NCBI GenBank assembly: GCA_015227615.1
Contig: JAALGZ010000002.1
Span: forward strand, 682,001-746,000
Length of the DNA stretch: 64,000 bases
Reading direction: 5' to 3'
Source: Labyrinthula sp. Ha
Lineage: Eukaryota; Sar; Bigyra; Labyrinthulida; Labyrinthulaceae
This document shows, in pieces, positions 10,919 through 21,711 of the stretch (the stretch's first letter is position 1; each line of letters begins with the position of its first letter). Position numbers and translations under genes: made by a program. The notes beneath the pieces were generated by a model. The model was not told where the DNA came from. It made no database searches and saw nothing but the letters and a program-made list of their open reading frames with translations.

Positions 10919-12130
10919 TCAGAATGAATATTTCCCCGTTGAGAGCAGCTCAGAATCAGAAGCTCTCTGCTTAATCTCGGAGATTGGTGTCCCTGCAGAA
11001 GACGATTGTTCCTCTAGAACATCCAGTATATTTGTGTACTCACTGTATTCAACTCCTCGTGTTACATTCAGGACAGCAACAGATTTATCCCCGTTCATAT
11101 TAAAAACTATCTGAGGATCTACATCTCCACCTACCTCGGCTACTTTTGCTACAGCTAATTGCCTCTCCTGCAAGAATAAGAATACAATTAACACGATAAC
11201 AAGAAGCATCAAAATTGGTAGCATGTAGACCAGAATATCTTCGACATCAACTTCCTCCTCTGAATCCCCATTTGGTTGAGTCTGTTCTTCTTCCTCAGGG
11301 TTCGGGCTTTCTGTTGGCCCTAAAGTTGGGGATTTAGTGCTCTCAGGAGCATCTACTTCATCAGTTGTTGGTGAAGCAGTACTTGCTGGTTCTGGCGTAG
11401 GAGACAAAGTTCCTCCATCCAAATTTTCATCAACACCACATCTCTGTGTCTCTCTGCATTCTGAACAGAGAGTAAATCCAATATCAGTGTTATTCTCAAA
11501 AACATCAACTCTCCTAATAGAAAGTTCTTCTACCTCCTCTTCATTTAAATCCACACAGTGGCTTCTTCTATCATCTGGTAAATTTGTTCCTTGGCCATTT
11601 GTTCTTCTAAATGGACTACTTCGCAAAGAAGTGAATTCACTATTAGTTACAAAACAAGCAGAGTTCACATTCTGCCCTGAAGCACTAGTATATTCCCTTG
11701 CTGCGTCTTCATTACACCCTGTAGCAGAGGGTGGATCATTGCACAAGTTTCCTTCACATGTGAACACGTTGACTCCTTCTGATAAAAGAATGTTTTGACC
11801 CAGGTTTGAACTGAGGACTTGTAGATCCAGTTCGTCTAAGCATCCGAAGGGAAAAGAGAGCGTGAAAAGAGCCCCATTTGCTCGAGTTACCAAAGTTTCT
11901 ACCCAGGTACATGTGTCAACTTTAGAAGAACAGTTCGTTAGAACAAATGCAGGGAGAAATGTTTCCAGTCCCTGTGGACTCTGGGTGGATCCACATTTAC
12001 CATTGCAGGGTGATGTTTCATCCACGTCACATTCATTGAAATTTGTGGGAAAACATGATTGAAAGCATTCCAGGGAGAAAGCACTTTGAAAGAAGATAAA
12101 AAGAATAGAAAAAAGTTTGAGAAGGACCAT
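10919..12130 (-). CDS. Single-pass membrane protein with Ly6/uPAR-like Cys-rich ectodomain
   Basis: 403 aa. A signal peptide (1-19) is followed at once by a ten-cysteine segment (Cys22, 26, 34, 42, 46, 67, 74, 97, 125, 130). The segment starts LECFQSC and ends CEGNLCN, that is C-x4-C-N, the closing signature of Ly6/uPAR three-finger domains. A second Cys-poorer part (139-231) and a Thr/Ser/Pro/Glu-rich stalk (235-295) lead to one TM helix (299-320) and an 80-residue cytosolic tail. The stalk looks O-glycosylated. Three-finger homology is my inference from cysteine spacing and position after the signal peptide; a convergent Cys-rich fold is possible. Likely a surface receptor or adhesion protein. 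TAACCGTTA at 12266-12274 lies about 140 bp upstream. Confidence 0.65.
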   Translation of the reverse strand: MVLLKLFSILFIFFQSAFSLECFQSCFPTNFNECDVDETSPCNGKCGSTQSPQGLETFLPAFVLTNCSSKVDTCTWVETLVTRANGALFTLSFPFGCLDELDLQVLSSNLGQNILLSEGVNVFTCEGNLCNDPPSATGCNEDAAREYTSASGQNVNSACFVTNSEFTSLRSSPFRRTNGQGTNLPDDRRSHCVDLNEEEVEELSIRRVDVFENNTDIGFTLCSECRETQRCGVDENLDGGTLSPTPEPASTASPTTDEVDAPESTKSPTLGPTESPNPEEEEQTQPNGDSEEEVDVEDILVYMLPILMLLVIVLIVFLFLQERQLAVAKVAEVGGDVDPQIVFNMNGDKSVAVLNVTRGVEYSEYTNILDVLEEQSSSAGTPISEIKQRASDSELLSTGKYSF

Positions 12131-14461
12131 AGAAATTGTTGCTGCGTTCTTTTATGTTTTGCTCTGGTATATCCACAAATATGTTTTGTCGATGGTATTT
12201 CTATCACCCTTTTCTGAAAGTAGTATTTTACGGGTGTAAAGTGTTCTAAATTCTGACTGGTTTTTTAACCGTTAGAGAGTATGGAGAACGGAGTTTCGAG
12301 ACGCCAAAACCAATACGGGAATATATTGGAATCTTGGGATTGTGTACTGGTAGGAAGATTTGGTTCAAATTGAAAACAAAGGAGAAGACAAGAGTTCCAT
12401 AAGGATAAATGAATGTTTCATTGTTAAGAGAATCATGGTAGACCAAGAGAAGTCCCTTGATACAGGATATTAACAGAATCTTAGTATGTTCACTTGAGCT
12501 CTATGCTTAGCTTCTCTTCATTATCCACAACATGAATCTGAATAGTTTACAAACGATTTGCTCTTGTCAAATCTATTTAGAGGAGGAGAAATATTTATAA
12601 TGTTGTAAAGATGAAAATAAATAAAAATAAGTCTTAAATCTATTTTTGTACCTGTCAATAGTTATTTTGAAATTCAAAGAAACTGCTTATTTGTCTATTT
12701 GTTTATTTTCACACTTAATGCGCTACTTTTTTGTACTTGTGTTAGTTTATTCTAGAGTCCTATTCTTTCTTTGAGCCAACTCTTAAGTTAGAGTCACCTG
12801 TATGATCTATTAAGGATGTTTTTCCTGTTATTGATAATGTCTTACATTTCTTCCTTCAAGGACGTAACGGTTGCGCTTTCATGGACTGGATGTAACTATG
12901 TTCAATTACCATTTCTTCCACAAGAAAAAAATGATTTATTTTGTGCGATTTACTTATAATGATTTAGTCAATACAAAAACGCTCTAATTCTTCCTAAGTT
13001 TCTTGGTACTTCGCTGCTCAATTTGGTTCGTCAAATCCGAGTTTGTACATTTAAACGGAGCGTCTGGTTCTCTAAAGACGTTGTGGAAATGCAGCTAGGA
13101 GTCATGAGTTTGAATATTAAATTACATAAATATCTTCCTGTAATTATAGTTTCAGAAACATGTAGTACACAGGATTCTTTCTCCTCTTGTTTTTTTTGGG
13201 CCATTAGGCTAGAAGAGCAGAGCATCAACACTGTGAAGGTGGTAATGTAAAATATATATTACTTATCATATCTAAGAAACATAGTAATGAGCAATACAAA
13301 TTCATCGGATTCATTTGTAATTGTTAAAGTATTTGAATACTTATTTAAGACAACTTAGTTTGCTTCACCATCAGGGCACTTAAACATCATTTACGCATAA
13401 TATATCTTCATATTTCGAGGTTCATTAAGGAGGTGTAGGCTCATTTTATACAACTGGAAAATGACAAAAAACATAATACGAACTATTTTGTTCAAATTTT
13501 GTTAGCCTTGAAGTGCTCTTCTGGGAATAAAAATACACAACAAGAAATGAATAGCCTTTCATAGTGGTTTCATTATTTAGTAGAATTATATCCTTTCCAC
13601 GATCAAAATAGATTCTTGATTCAGTGCTGAAAGCATGAATCTCTATGTTATCCTTTCGTGAAGTTAATACTTTTTTCACAATGCGACTTTAGCGTATTAA
13701 TGGCTTCTGGAATTTCGCAAGATGTAATGCCGGTCTATCTATTTCTAGTAGAGCTCAATAGGTGAGGCCATTTGAAAATTAAAAACTTTCATTCTATTGA
13801 ATGATTCTTAAGAATAAATTCTAGGTATTGATTCTTGCCAAATGTTGATAATAAGTCTTCAATATCTCCTAACTATTGAAATTAATTTGACACAAGATAA
13901 TCTCGATTATTCTATCAACTGAACTCCTGTTAATCAATTAGCACGTAGAGTTACCGGAGAGTTGTTAATAGGAACATTAGAAATATACGGCAAAAACCAT
14001 TGTTAATATATTTTTCTTAAACCAAGCTCGTTCATTTCGTTCTAGTATTATACTGTTTGTACTTAAATAGTTTTGCTAATCTAGTATCTACTACTCAGAG
14101 TTAGTCTAGAGCTCTTGTTTATAGACCATTCATGATTTTTTTCTACATCTCATTATCCGAAAGTAGGCTTTCATTTTTTTCCCTCGATAACTCAGTAGCA
14201 TTTAAACAGCCTTAAAGACAAAATGACATGGCTACATCAGCTACAAATATCCCATTTGATTTGTTACTAGTCTTTGAAATTTCAGAAATGACTCAGGGAG
14301 GTAGCTAGCTGTTATCTTTGGAGTGCGAACACCTCCACACTTTCTAAAGAAGAGCTAGAGAGTCTGAACAAGCTTATATAATAATTAATCTTATTCTCTC
14401 AATGTATGTGTTCTTAGTGTTAAATAAGTCACATACTTAACATACCCCAAAAAGCCAAGTT
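12131..14461. other. Gene-poor stretch downstream of island 1
   Basis: Only short opposing frames occur, for example 13023-13250 on plus and 13031-13231 on minus. They overlap each other and show no family motif. TAACCGTTA (12266-12274) and GTAACGGTTG (12864-12873) resemble the motif in nearby promoters. Nothing else is supported. Confidence 0.5.
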
Positions 14462-15070
14462 TTACAAGATCCAAGAACCATACAGGTATGTGCCAAATGA
14501 ATTATATGAAAAGATGACTGTTAACATAATCAAAGGTATGGTCTTTGCTAAGTCAATATACAAAATTCTAGGAACAGTTACATCTCTAGCACAGGAACTT
14601 GCTATGTAAGATGCAGATGTGGAGGCTTCGAGCGACAGGATTCTGTTACTTCCGCTACTCCGATAACAAGAATACAATAATTATCTATTGCAACCTTAAT
14701 AATTAAGTCGAATGCAATCAATAATAAATGCAACGGAGAAATTAAGTAAAGTCGGATGATATGTCGCACTATTGAAACCCCAGGTGGAGTAAAGAACAAA
14801 GGACGAGTGATTTGTAGAAAGACAAGAAAACGTACCATAGAATACATCAACAAGGCAATAGACCCCAAATAAAAGCAAAGAATACTTACCCTCACATCTC
14901 CTAACACAGATACGGCAACTAACTACCGAGTCCTTGATGAACTGGATCAAGGAAAATTTGAGATATACAACATATATTTCTTCTTCCTTATAATATATAC
15001 TTGACAATTTAAGTTTTAATGGCATTTGCTTTGAGTAACAGAAAAGGCTTCCAAAGAGCCATACCATCAT
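14462..15070 (-). pseudogene. Possible broken or unspliced multi-span membrane protein gene
   Basis: Three staggered minus-strand frames follow one another and overlap: 15070-14696 (124 codons), 14907-14602 (101) and 14677-14462 (71). The middle one is very hydrophobic, with three or four potential membrane segments (for example IIRLYLISPLHLLLIAFDLI), and the last also ends in a hydrophobic stretch. Successive open frames on one strand in otherwise closed DNA suggest one gene split by introns or frameshifts. I could not join them with the GTA...TAG introns used elsewhere, so decay or chance both remain open. No family is recognised. Confidence 0.22.
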
Positions 15071-17419
15071 ACAACAATAATACGAAGTATGGACAGCACC
15101 AAGAATCTTTACAATATCAAATCTAACCTACCAATATCAACAGTAGAAGGCAACCAGAAGACAGAGATCACCCAAAATATATTTCACCTCACAAGAAATC
15201 TATTCTAGTCTTTTTAAAAACCACCATCCCTCCCAAAAATCCACAACCAAGTCAGTTACAATGCTCTGGTGACACGGACGATGACCAATTAGATCCATTT
15301 GCAGAGTTTGTGTCTTGTTTCTTTTCCCTGGTTTTTTTCAGGATTCGGTTTGGGTAGCCAACATACCTTCAGTAGCAGTACTGTAAATACCCCGAAGTTC
15401 CAGGATCCTGTTAATGGTACAAGACTAAAGGAAGTTTAGTGGAAATAGATAAATCGGCCCTGTGGTCACTGGCTGCGTAAAGGAGTAAAGTCAACAAGAT
15501 TAGTGGATTTCTTAATTGAACTGAACGAGGCTTATTTCTTGCATTTTAGCAACTTATTCACGAGCAAAGGGTAACTTCAAAAGTAGTTTTTACTACAATG
15601 ATTGTTGCCTTATTTGTCAATAATGGGTTCCAAGTTCCTCAGACAACATCGAATGTGATTTTATTCGAAGCTTCTAAATGGAATATGCACCATTACGTCG
15701 AAACCAAGTATAGAGTAGAGCTCTTTTCTGAGGAAAATGAAAAAAATCCATGTGTAACATATTTATCAAGTTAGATATGATGACAAATCTAGCACAGCTC
15801 TTGTCATTTTCACAACTGTAAACTAGTTCTGAAAATATAGTAACACTAGTGATGAATTACTAAATAAAGAAATCAACGGAGTACGCTTGCAGAGCCAATA
15901 AACACGAAAAACAATCATGTTGCATTGATTTTGAAAACGTTACCTAAGACCAGTACTTGGCTGCAGTATTGTTTATTGCTTTCAACCAATTAAAGAATGT
16001 TTTAAAGCAATGTTTCTATTAACTTTTCCTGATCCTAGTATATATATATGGACTGTAAATGAGGCCATCTAAATATAAGATGACTGCTGGTTCTTGTCAA
16101 GTCTTCTGCTGATCTTTCTCAGTAAAACTATCTATTTATTGTGATAAGAAATTAAAAACTATCAATGTAGTATGACAAGTGAAATCGATCCTTTTTTGGA
16201 GGGTAAATGGCTTTTTTGTAGTACTTAATTTATTTTAAAATCTCCATTGCTGAGGCAAAAGTCAACATTCGGTCTATATATATGATAAGTCAGAGACTAA
16301 GTGACAAGAACTATGTAAGCTAAGAATCATGATTCTATATATCCATGTTTTACACAAATATGAGTACCTATGCTGTAGCCATAACATCAAATACTGGAAA
16401 AATTGTAGTTCTACTTTATTCCAGTTTTTTCTCATACATTCTCCCAATGGTGCCAAATACTAAATTTGGGTTGAATAACTTTCATCGAGAATGCCTGAAG
16501 TTAAGCCATAGAGAGCAAATGTACCTATTCCGTTAGCTCTAATTAAAAAACAAAGTCAAAATCACAAAACAATATGTACGAAATGCAGATGGGGGTAGGT
16601 GCTAACAGCTCTTTTTCGCGGAGGTGAAATTAATTCGTGACAAAGAATACTTCAGTTTTATTAAAACTAAAAATCTTACCACGGAAAATCTATTTTTTCC
16701 TAAATTGTGCTCTAGTTCGTAGTTTTAAAACTTTAATCGAAGCACTTACCAAAAAATGTAACTGACTTGTTAAATATCTGTCATATACTAGGAATTTAAT
16801 AGTTACAGATTGTCAAATGCTTCAAGCTGTTAGGTATCCAAATAACATATATTCGAAAGCCTGAAAGATGTGCATGATATAAACCCCAGTCTTGTCTTCC
16901 ATCTTGGCAGCTACATATGTGCAACTGTCATGAAAAAACCAATGACCTACAGTATAATTCATATGACTGAGCATGAAGAATCTGTAGAATATTGTAAAAT
17001 GAGCGGGTCATTTGACAAGGTTCCGAATGAAATTCTGTGGAATCTGATTCAAATCTCAAGCTCAGCCAGGTCTCATAGGAAAAGGTATGCCCTAGAACCA
17101 ACAAATAACTTTTTTTTGGGTTAAGAAATTGCTTACAGAAGCAAGAAAAGAAAATTTATGTATTGTATACTTAAACTTAAAAGCATTTAACACAATTCAT
17201 TGGATCTCAGTTCTAGTATCATCTTAGCTTTCGTTATGGCATGTGCTTAGATAATAGTTTTTTGCTTCCTATATTCAGTATTTTTCAATTAATAATTAAA
17301 TAGAAAAACTGCTGGCTACATAACGCAAACACAATGCTGAAAATGCATATCAAACAGCTTGGCCTTTATCTCCTCACTGCATTTTTTGATTGAATCAAGA
17401 AACAAACGTTTGCTTCTAT
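15071..17419. other. Gene-poor stretch
   Basis: Nothing firm. A plus-strand frame at 16870-17124 has no ATG until 16930 and no known motif; its codon mix is somewhat coding-like. The rest is AT-rich unique sequence. Confidence 0.45.
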
Positions 17420-17975
17420 TTTCCATTAAAAAAATTCTTCAGAGCCTCCGTAACTTTGCCCAAAACCATACCGACCGCTTTATTTGCTAAGTCTTAGCAA
17501 CCCTGATCTGAGTCGCTCAGAACTTGCAACCTCCATCATTCTTAGATGTCCATTTAATGATGGCGTTGCTTAAATTGTAGCATCCTCTTTACAACATCAG
17601 AATTTAAAGCTCGCATAAGAGGAGCAGCTACAACAGGAGTTGTTAAATCTTGCATTCTTCCACCAAATTCTAGAGACATATAGTATTTTCTGGAGACCGC
17701 TACTTGTAAGGGCATCTTCAATCTATCTCTTCAGGTTCTGCGCTTAAATTATTTTACTCCTTCCCAGAATTTTATGTACCTATCTCCTAGTTCAATAGGC
17801 CATAATGTGATCATGCAAAGTCACATTAGCCGCTAAGACGAATTAAACCCTTCAGAGAAAAGTGCATCAATCAGTACCAACTCCTTTGCTTCTGCTTCAA
17901 GCTTTCCAGTTTTCATAATCTTGAAACCTGCAAAAGGTATATTCACCTTGATATCCAATATTGAAGATTACTCCT
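17420..17975 (-). pseudogene. Probable decayed protein-coding region, family unknown
   Basis: The minus strand contains successive protein-like segments in different frames. One is 17970-17833 (it contains NIPFAGFKIMKTGKLEAEA). Another is 17715-17554 (53 codons from an ATG, containing SLEFGGRMQDLTTP and VVAAPLMRALNSDV). A last one, up to about 17420, contains LANKAVGMVLGKVTEALKNF. The plus strand shows the C/T bias typical of an antisense coding strand. At least three frame changes lie between the segments and none looks like a 28-32 nt intron. A former host gene that has decayed is the simplest reading. I do not recognise the protein. Confidence 0.33.
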
Positions 17976-18746
17976 AAGCTCATAGATGAATCCCCATCTT
18001 CGTGTTGCTTAATTTTAATTTTGGTGTTGTTCCGGACGTCTCGGTTGTATCAAATAATTAGATCGTGTTTATATACATGTGCAGAAAAACTGGTCATCCA
18101 AGACATGATTTGGTGGCAGACATCATAGCTTCCTTGTTTCTACATCAGTACTCTTCAAAACTAACTCTGAAACATCTTTAGGCTGGAGATATAGCTCAAG
18201 AAATTAGTTCTGTGTAGAAATGCTACAAAAGTAACGATGGGTAATTTCAGGCGTCCGAAACTATGGGTGAGGACAGTGCCTAATCTTAGGCATATGTAGA
18301 TGGTTCTTAGCACATATAGACCACTTGAAAAAAACATATCATATCTAGGGGCAATATTTTACCAATAAGAGTTTCTTAAAAAAACTCAATAGTTAAACCT
18401 TCCTTACCGAATGACATAAGTCCTTAAGAGTAGAATTTCTTAGTATTCATTATGATTTATTGAGAAAGAATCTATTCAAGGCACGAGTGCAAGAAAAAAA
18501 AAATCTTTGGAATGCATAATGAGTTTACTGATCATGCGAAGTAAAAAGGATACTGGTCACAAACGGCACTGAATAAACGAAGAATGTTTCCCTGTCATAC
18601 ACTTCTCGAGTAAAATGTATTAGATTCGAAACTGATTTCCTACTTTCCCTTTTCTACCATGCAGCGCTATAGCTCCATTAACAAGAAAAGAAAGAGATCT
18701 TATATTCAAAAATTCCTGCCTCTTCAAGATATTCACAATGAAGTCT
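17976..18746. other. Gene-free stretch
   Basis: No frame of note, no repeat and no structured element seen; AT-rich unique sequence with an A11 run near 18495. Confidence 0.5.
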
Positions 18747-19541
18747 TCAGGAACCTAAGAACCTCGTTTCATTGGTTGTAAATAGAGCTATACCTCCTAG
18801 TCCTGACCGTAGACTTTCATCGTATACTGCTCTTAAGGATGTAATCAATAAAGGCTTTTCATTATGTTTCTTCATGTTATCGACTATCAATTTGGCCGAT
18901 TCCAATATGATGAGAGGTACTATCTGTGACATTTTTGGACACATTGGTTTCACCCAAAAATACTTCTTCTCCTCTTTTGAGTTTAAAAATATTCCTGACA
19001 GTAGCGGTTCAAGAATTTTACATTTTACATCATTTAGACAACTTTGTGATATTCTGGGCGACTCTATCCCATCCACTTGATAACCAGTCCACTTTTGGAT
19101 GTATCCTTCAGCTTTTCCGTATTTATTATTCGAATCGAGAAATATTATAACTTTTTCTAGTATAAAATTTTCACCTCTCTTGATATTTAATAGCCTAAAT
19201 GTGTGACAGCCTTGACCTCTAAAAGCAAGAGATATTACTCTGAAAGGAGCTTCGAGGAAGGTTCGGGGTTTGATTTTGCACTCTACAATCTGAAAATCAG
19301 AGTTAACAAATCTGCTTCCCAGTAGAATACAAGACACATTCCTTAAGAAGAGTTTTTTCGAACCTGTTTCTCCAATATACGTCTTGCCTTCTCCCGAGTT
19401 ATCAAAGCTCATCTTCCTCTTTCTCTCTATACTCTGATTACCATAGTCTTTTTTCAATAACTCCATAATCTTTTCCATAACACTCTTATCTTTTTTCTTC
19501 TCATCAAATTCTGTATCAGTCAATGTTTCTCTGTTTTCCAT
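18747..19541 (-). CDS. Hypothetical protein
   Basis: 264 aa from the first ATG at 19541. The frame is open up to a TAG at 19598-19600, but with no earlier ATG. The N-terminal 60 residues are charged and rich in Lys/Glu; the remainder looks globular, with no TM or signal peptide. The C-terminus holds a conserved-looking SLRAVYDESLRSGLGG and ends FLGS. I do not recognise the family. It is the first member of the alternating six-gene array and is divergent from the glycerol-3-phosphate dehydrogenase gene, with 328 bp between starts. The length of the open frame and its codon use support a real gene. Confidence 0.6.
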   Translation of the reverse strand: MENRETLTDTEFDEKKKDKSVMEKIMELLKKDYGNQSIERKRKMSFDNSGEGKTYIGETGSKKLFLRNVSCILLGSRFVNSDFQIVECKIKPRTFLEAPFRVISLAFRGQGCHTFRLLNIKRGENFILEKVIIFLDSNNKYGKAEGYIQKWTGYQVDGIESPRISQSCLNDVKCKILEPLLSGIFLNSKEEKKYFWVKPMCPKMSQIVPLIILESAKLIVDNMKKHNEKPLLITSLRAVYDESLRSGLGGIALFTTNETRFLGS

Positions 19542-19869
19542 TGATTGGCTTTTGTCAACGGTAAAGTATTTTCGTAGCACGTCACCATTCACAAACGGCT
19601 AGTATTCCCAGTTTCGACACATTAGTTGAGAACGGATAAAAAACCCAAATATATAAATTCTCAAATTCTTCGGTTAAATAATGTATGGAGCAAGAAAAAG
19701 TTTCTTTGGATTCACAGGAGCAGCTTTATGTACATAATTTGTTATTGAAGGAAAGAAGACATTTTTCCTTTGTTTATAACCTTTTATAGGTGCGTTAGAA
19801 TGGAATAGAAATGTTAGCGGCGAAGGAATTGGACAATGCGAAGTAAATAGAGAGCCAACAAAGCGATTC
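19542..19869. promoter_or_regulatory. Divergent promoter region
   Basis: 328-bp spacer between the starts of the unknown gene (minus) and the dehydrogenase gene (plus). It includes AACGGCTA (19594-19601) and AACGGATA (19631-19638), variants of the AACGG core seen in other spacers here. No TATA placement can be asserted. Confidence 0.3.
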
Positions 19870-21702
19870 ATGAAGCCAATTAAATGCAGAGATGGAACCA
19901 AAGTCTTTCCTTGGTCTGCGCCGACTAGAACACAGAATATTGAGGCATTGAAGACGAGGAAGTTCGATCTTCTGGTTATCGGCGGTGGTTGCGTTGGAAA
20001 TGGAGTGGCATTAGATGCTGTGACACGTGGACTTTCTGTGGCTGTTGTAGAGAGAGAAGACTTTGCGAGTGGTACTTCTGGAAGATCAACAAAGCTTATT
20101 CATGGTGGAGTTAGATATCTTCAAAATGCTGTCTACAATTTGGATTTTTCACAATACCTACTGGTCAAAGAGGCTCTTCATGAAAGAAGCCACATGCTGA
20201 ATGCATGTCCATATCTTGCCCAGCCTTTACCCATTATGATTCCGCTTGAGCACATATGGCAAGTTCCTATTATGTGGATTGGTACTAAACTCTATGACTT
20301 AATCGCAGGCAAACTTAGAACCGTTCCACCAAGCTTTTTCATTAATAAGCATCAAGCAAGTTATACGTTTCCTACTCTTAAAGCCGCTGATATTTATGGA
20401 GCAATTATTTACTATGATGGGCAGATGAATGATACTAGATACTCCTTGTTGATAGGGTTAACTGCTGCACAAGCTGGAGCTACCGTGTTGAATCATTGCA
20501 ATGTCGAGGAATTAACTGTGGGAAGCAAATCAGGAACCGTTAATGGCTCGATTGTGCGCGATATGGTTACAGGAGAGCAGTTTAAGGTTCGTGCTAAGGC
20601 AGTTGTGAACTGTACGGGTCCATTTACAGACACCATTCGCAAACAGGCATTTGAGAAAGTAAAGGGAATGGAGGCACAGAAACCGCACGAGCTTACTGAT
20701 GAGGAAAAAGGTGAAACGTCAGTGCATGGAGAATGGAATAATGATATTGTGGTACCAGCAGGTGGGGTGCATGTTATGCTGCCTGATCACTTCTCACCTG
20801 CGAGAACTGGATTGATTGTACCTGAAACTAAAGATGGGCGAGTTTTATTTTTTCTTCCGTGGGAAGGTGGAACTCTCTGTGGAACTACTGACGCGGAAGT
20901 TGATATTTCAATGCAACCAAAAGCAACAACAGAAGAAATTGATTTCATATTAGCTGAGTCCAGTAGATACCTAAAGAAAAAAGTGTCTAGAGATGATGTG
21001 CTTGCTGCCTGGTCTGGAATACGTCCACTAGTCAGAGATCCGAATAAAAAAGACACCAAGTCAATCTCTCGTGAACACGTAGTTGAAGTTAATGCTGGTA
21101 AAATGGTTACTATCGCAGGGGGGAAGTGGACGACCTACAGGCAGATGGCAGAAGATGCACTCGATAAAGTACTAGAGGTTCATCCGACTCTGGGGAACAA
21201 GGCAAGCCAGTGTGTGACTGCCAATATGAAACTTATTGGGTCAGATAGAGCGAATATTGTGTGCGACCAAAGTTTTGATACAATCCAAGTGACGTTAAGA
21301 GAGACCTATGGTTTTGATAAAGATATTGCAGAACACCTAACAAGGAATTACGGTACAAGAGCTCTCCAAGTTGCAGAGTATGTAAAGGACGGTTATGTTG
21401 GTCGTAAAGCAAACTTGCACCCTAAACGTCTGCATCCAAAGTATCCTTTCCTAGAGGCCGAAGTCGTTTTCGCAGTAAGCCAAGAGTATGCACTTACCCC
21501 TGAAGATTTTGTGGCTAGGCGAATTAGGCTAGCTTTTGTAGACAAGAATGCTGCAGAGGAAGTGCTCCCAAATGTGGTTGACATTATGGGTGCCATGTTA
21601 AACTGGAGCACCAAAGAAAAGCAACACCATTATGAAAAGACAATGGCGTTTCTGCAAACAATGCATGTAAATTTTGACGACTCTGAAGACGACGATGAAT
21701 AA
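19870..21702 (+). CDS. GPD2/GUT2: Mitochondrial FAD-dependent glycerol-3-phosphate dehydrogenase
   Basis: Oxidises glycerol-3-phosphate to dihydroxyacetone phosphate and passes electrons to ubiquinone at the mitochondrial inner membrane, acting in the glycerophosphate shuttle. The 610-aa protein matches the family length of yeast Gut2. The FAD-binding Rossmann motif GGGCVGNG is at 38-45, followed by the signature FASGTSGRSTKLIHGGVRYL. The GTTDAE segment, the IRPLVRDP segment and the C-terminal DAO_C domain (about 450-580) are all present. The acidic C-terminal tail (DDSEDDDE) is a local feature; there is no EF-hand as in animal GPD2. The start is the first ATG, although the frame stays open about 90 bp upstream. 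The N-terminus is short for a targeting peptide. The stop lies 9 bp from the stop of the convergent phosphatase gene. Confidence 0.93.
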   Translation: MKPIKCRDGTKVFPWSAPTRTQNIEALKTRKFDLLVIGGGCVGNGVALDAVTRGLSVAVVEREDFASGTSGRSTKLIHGGVRYLQNAVYNLDFSQYLLVKEALHERSHMLNACPYLAQPLPIMIPLEHIWQVPIMWIGTKLYDLIAGKLRTVPPSFFINKHQASYTFPTLKAADIYGAIIYYDGQMNDTRYSLLIGLTAAQAGATVLNHCNVEELTVGSKSGTVNGSIVRDMVTGEQFKVRAKAVVNCTGPFTDTIRKQAFEKVKGMEAQKPHELTDEEKGETSVHGEWNNDIVVPAGGVHVMLPDHFSPARTGLIVPETKDGRVLFFLPWEGGTLCGTTDAEVDISMQPKATTEEIDFILAESSRYLKKKVSRDDVLAAWSGIRPLVRDPNKKDTKSISREHVVEVNAGKMVTIAGGKWTTYRQMAEDALDKVLEVHPTLGNKASQCVTANMKLIGSDRANIVCDQSFDTIQVTLRETYGFDKDIAEHLTRNYGTRALQVAEYVKDGYVGRKANLHPKRLHPKYPFLEAEVVFAVSQEYALTPEDFVARRIRLAFVDKNAAEEVLPNVVDIMGAMLNWSTKEKQHHYEKTMAFLQTMHVNFDDSEDDDE

Positions 21703-21711
21703 ATACGTTGT

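Noticed and set aside
11337-11798. 153-codon plus-strand frame
   Set aside because: Antisense shadow of the Ly6-like gene, which has a signal peptide, ordered cysteines and a TM segment.
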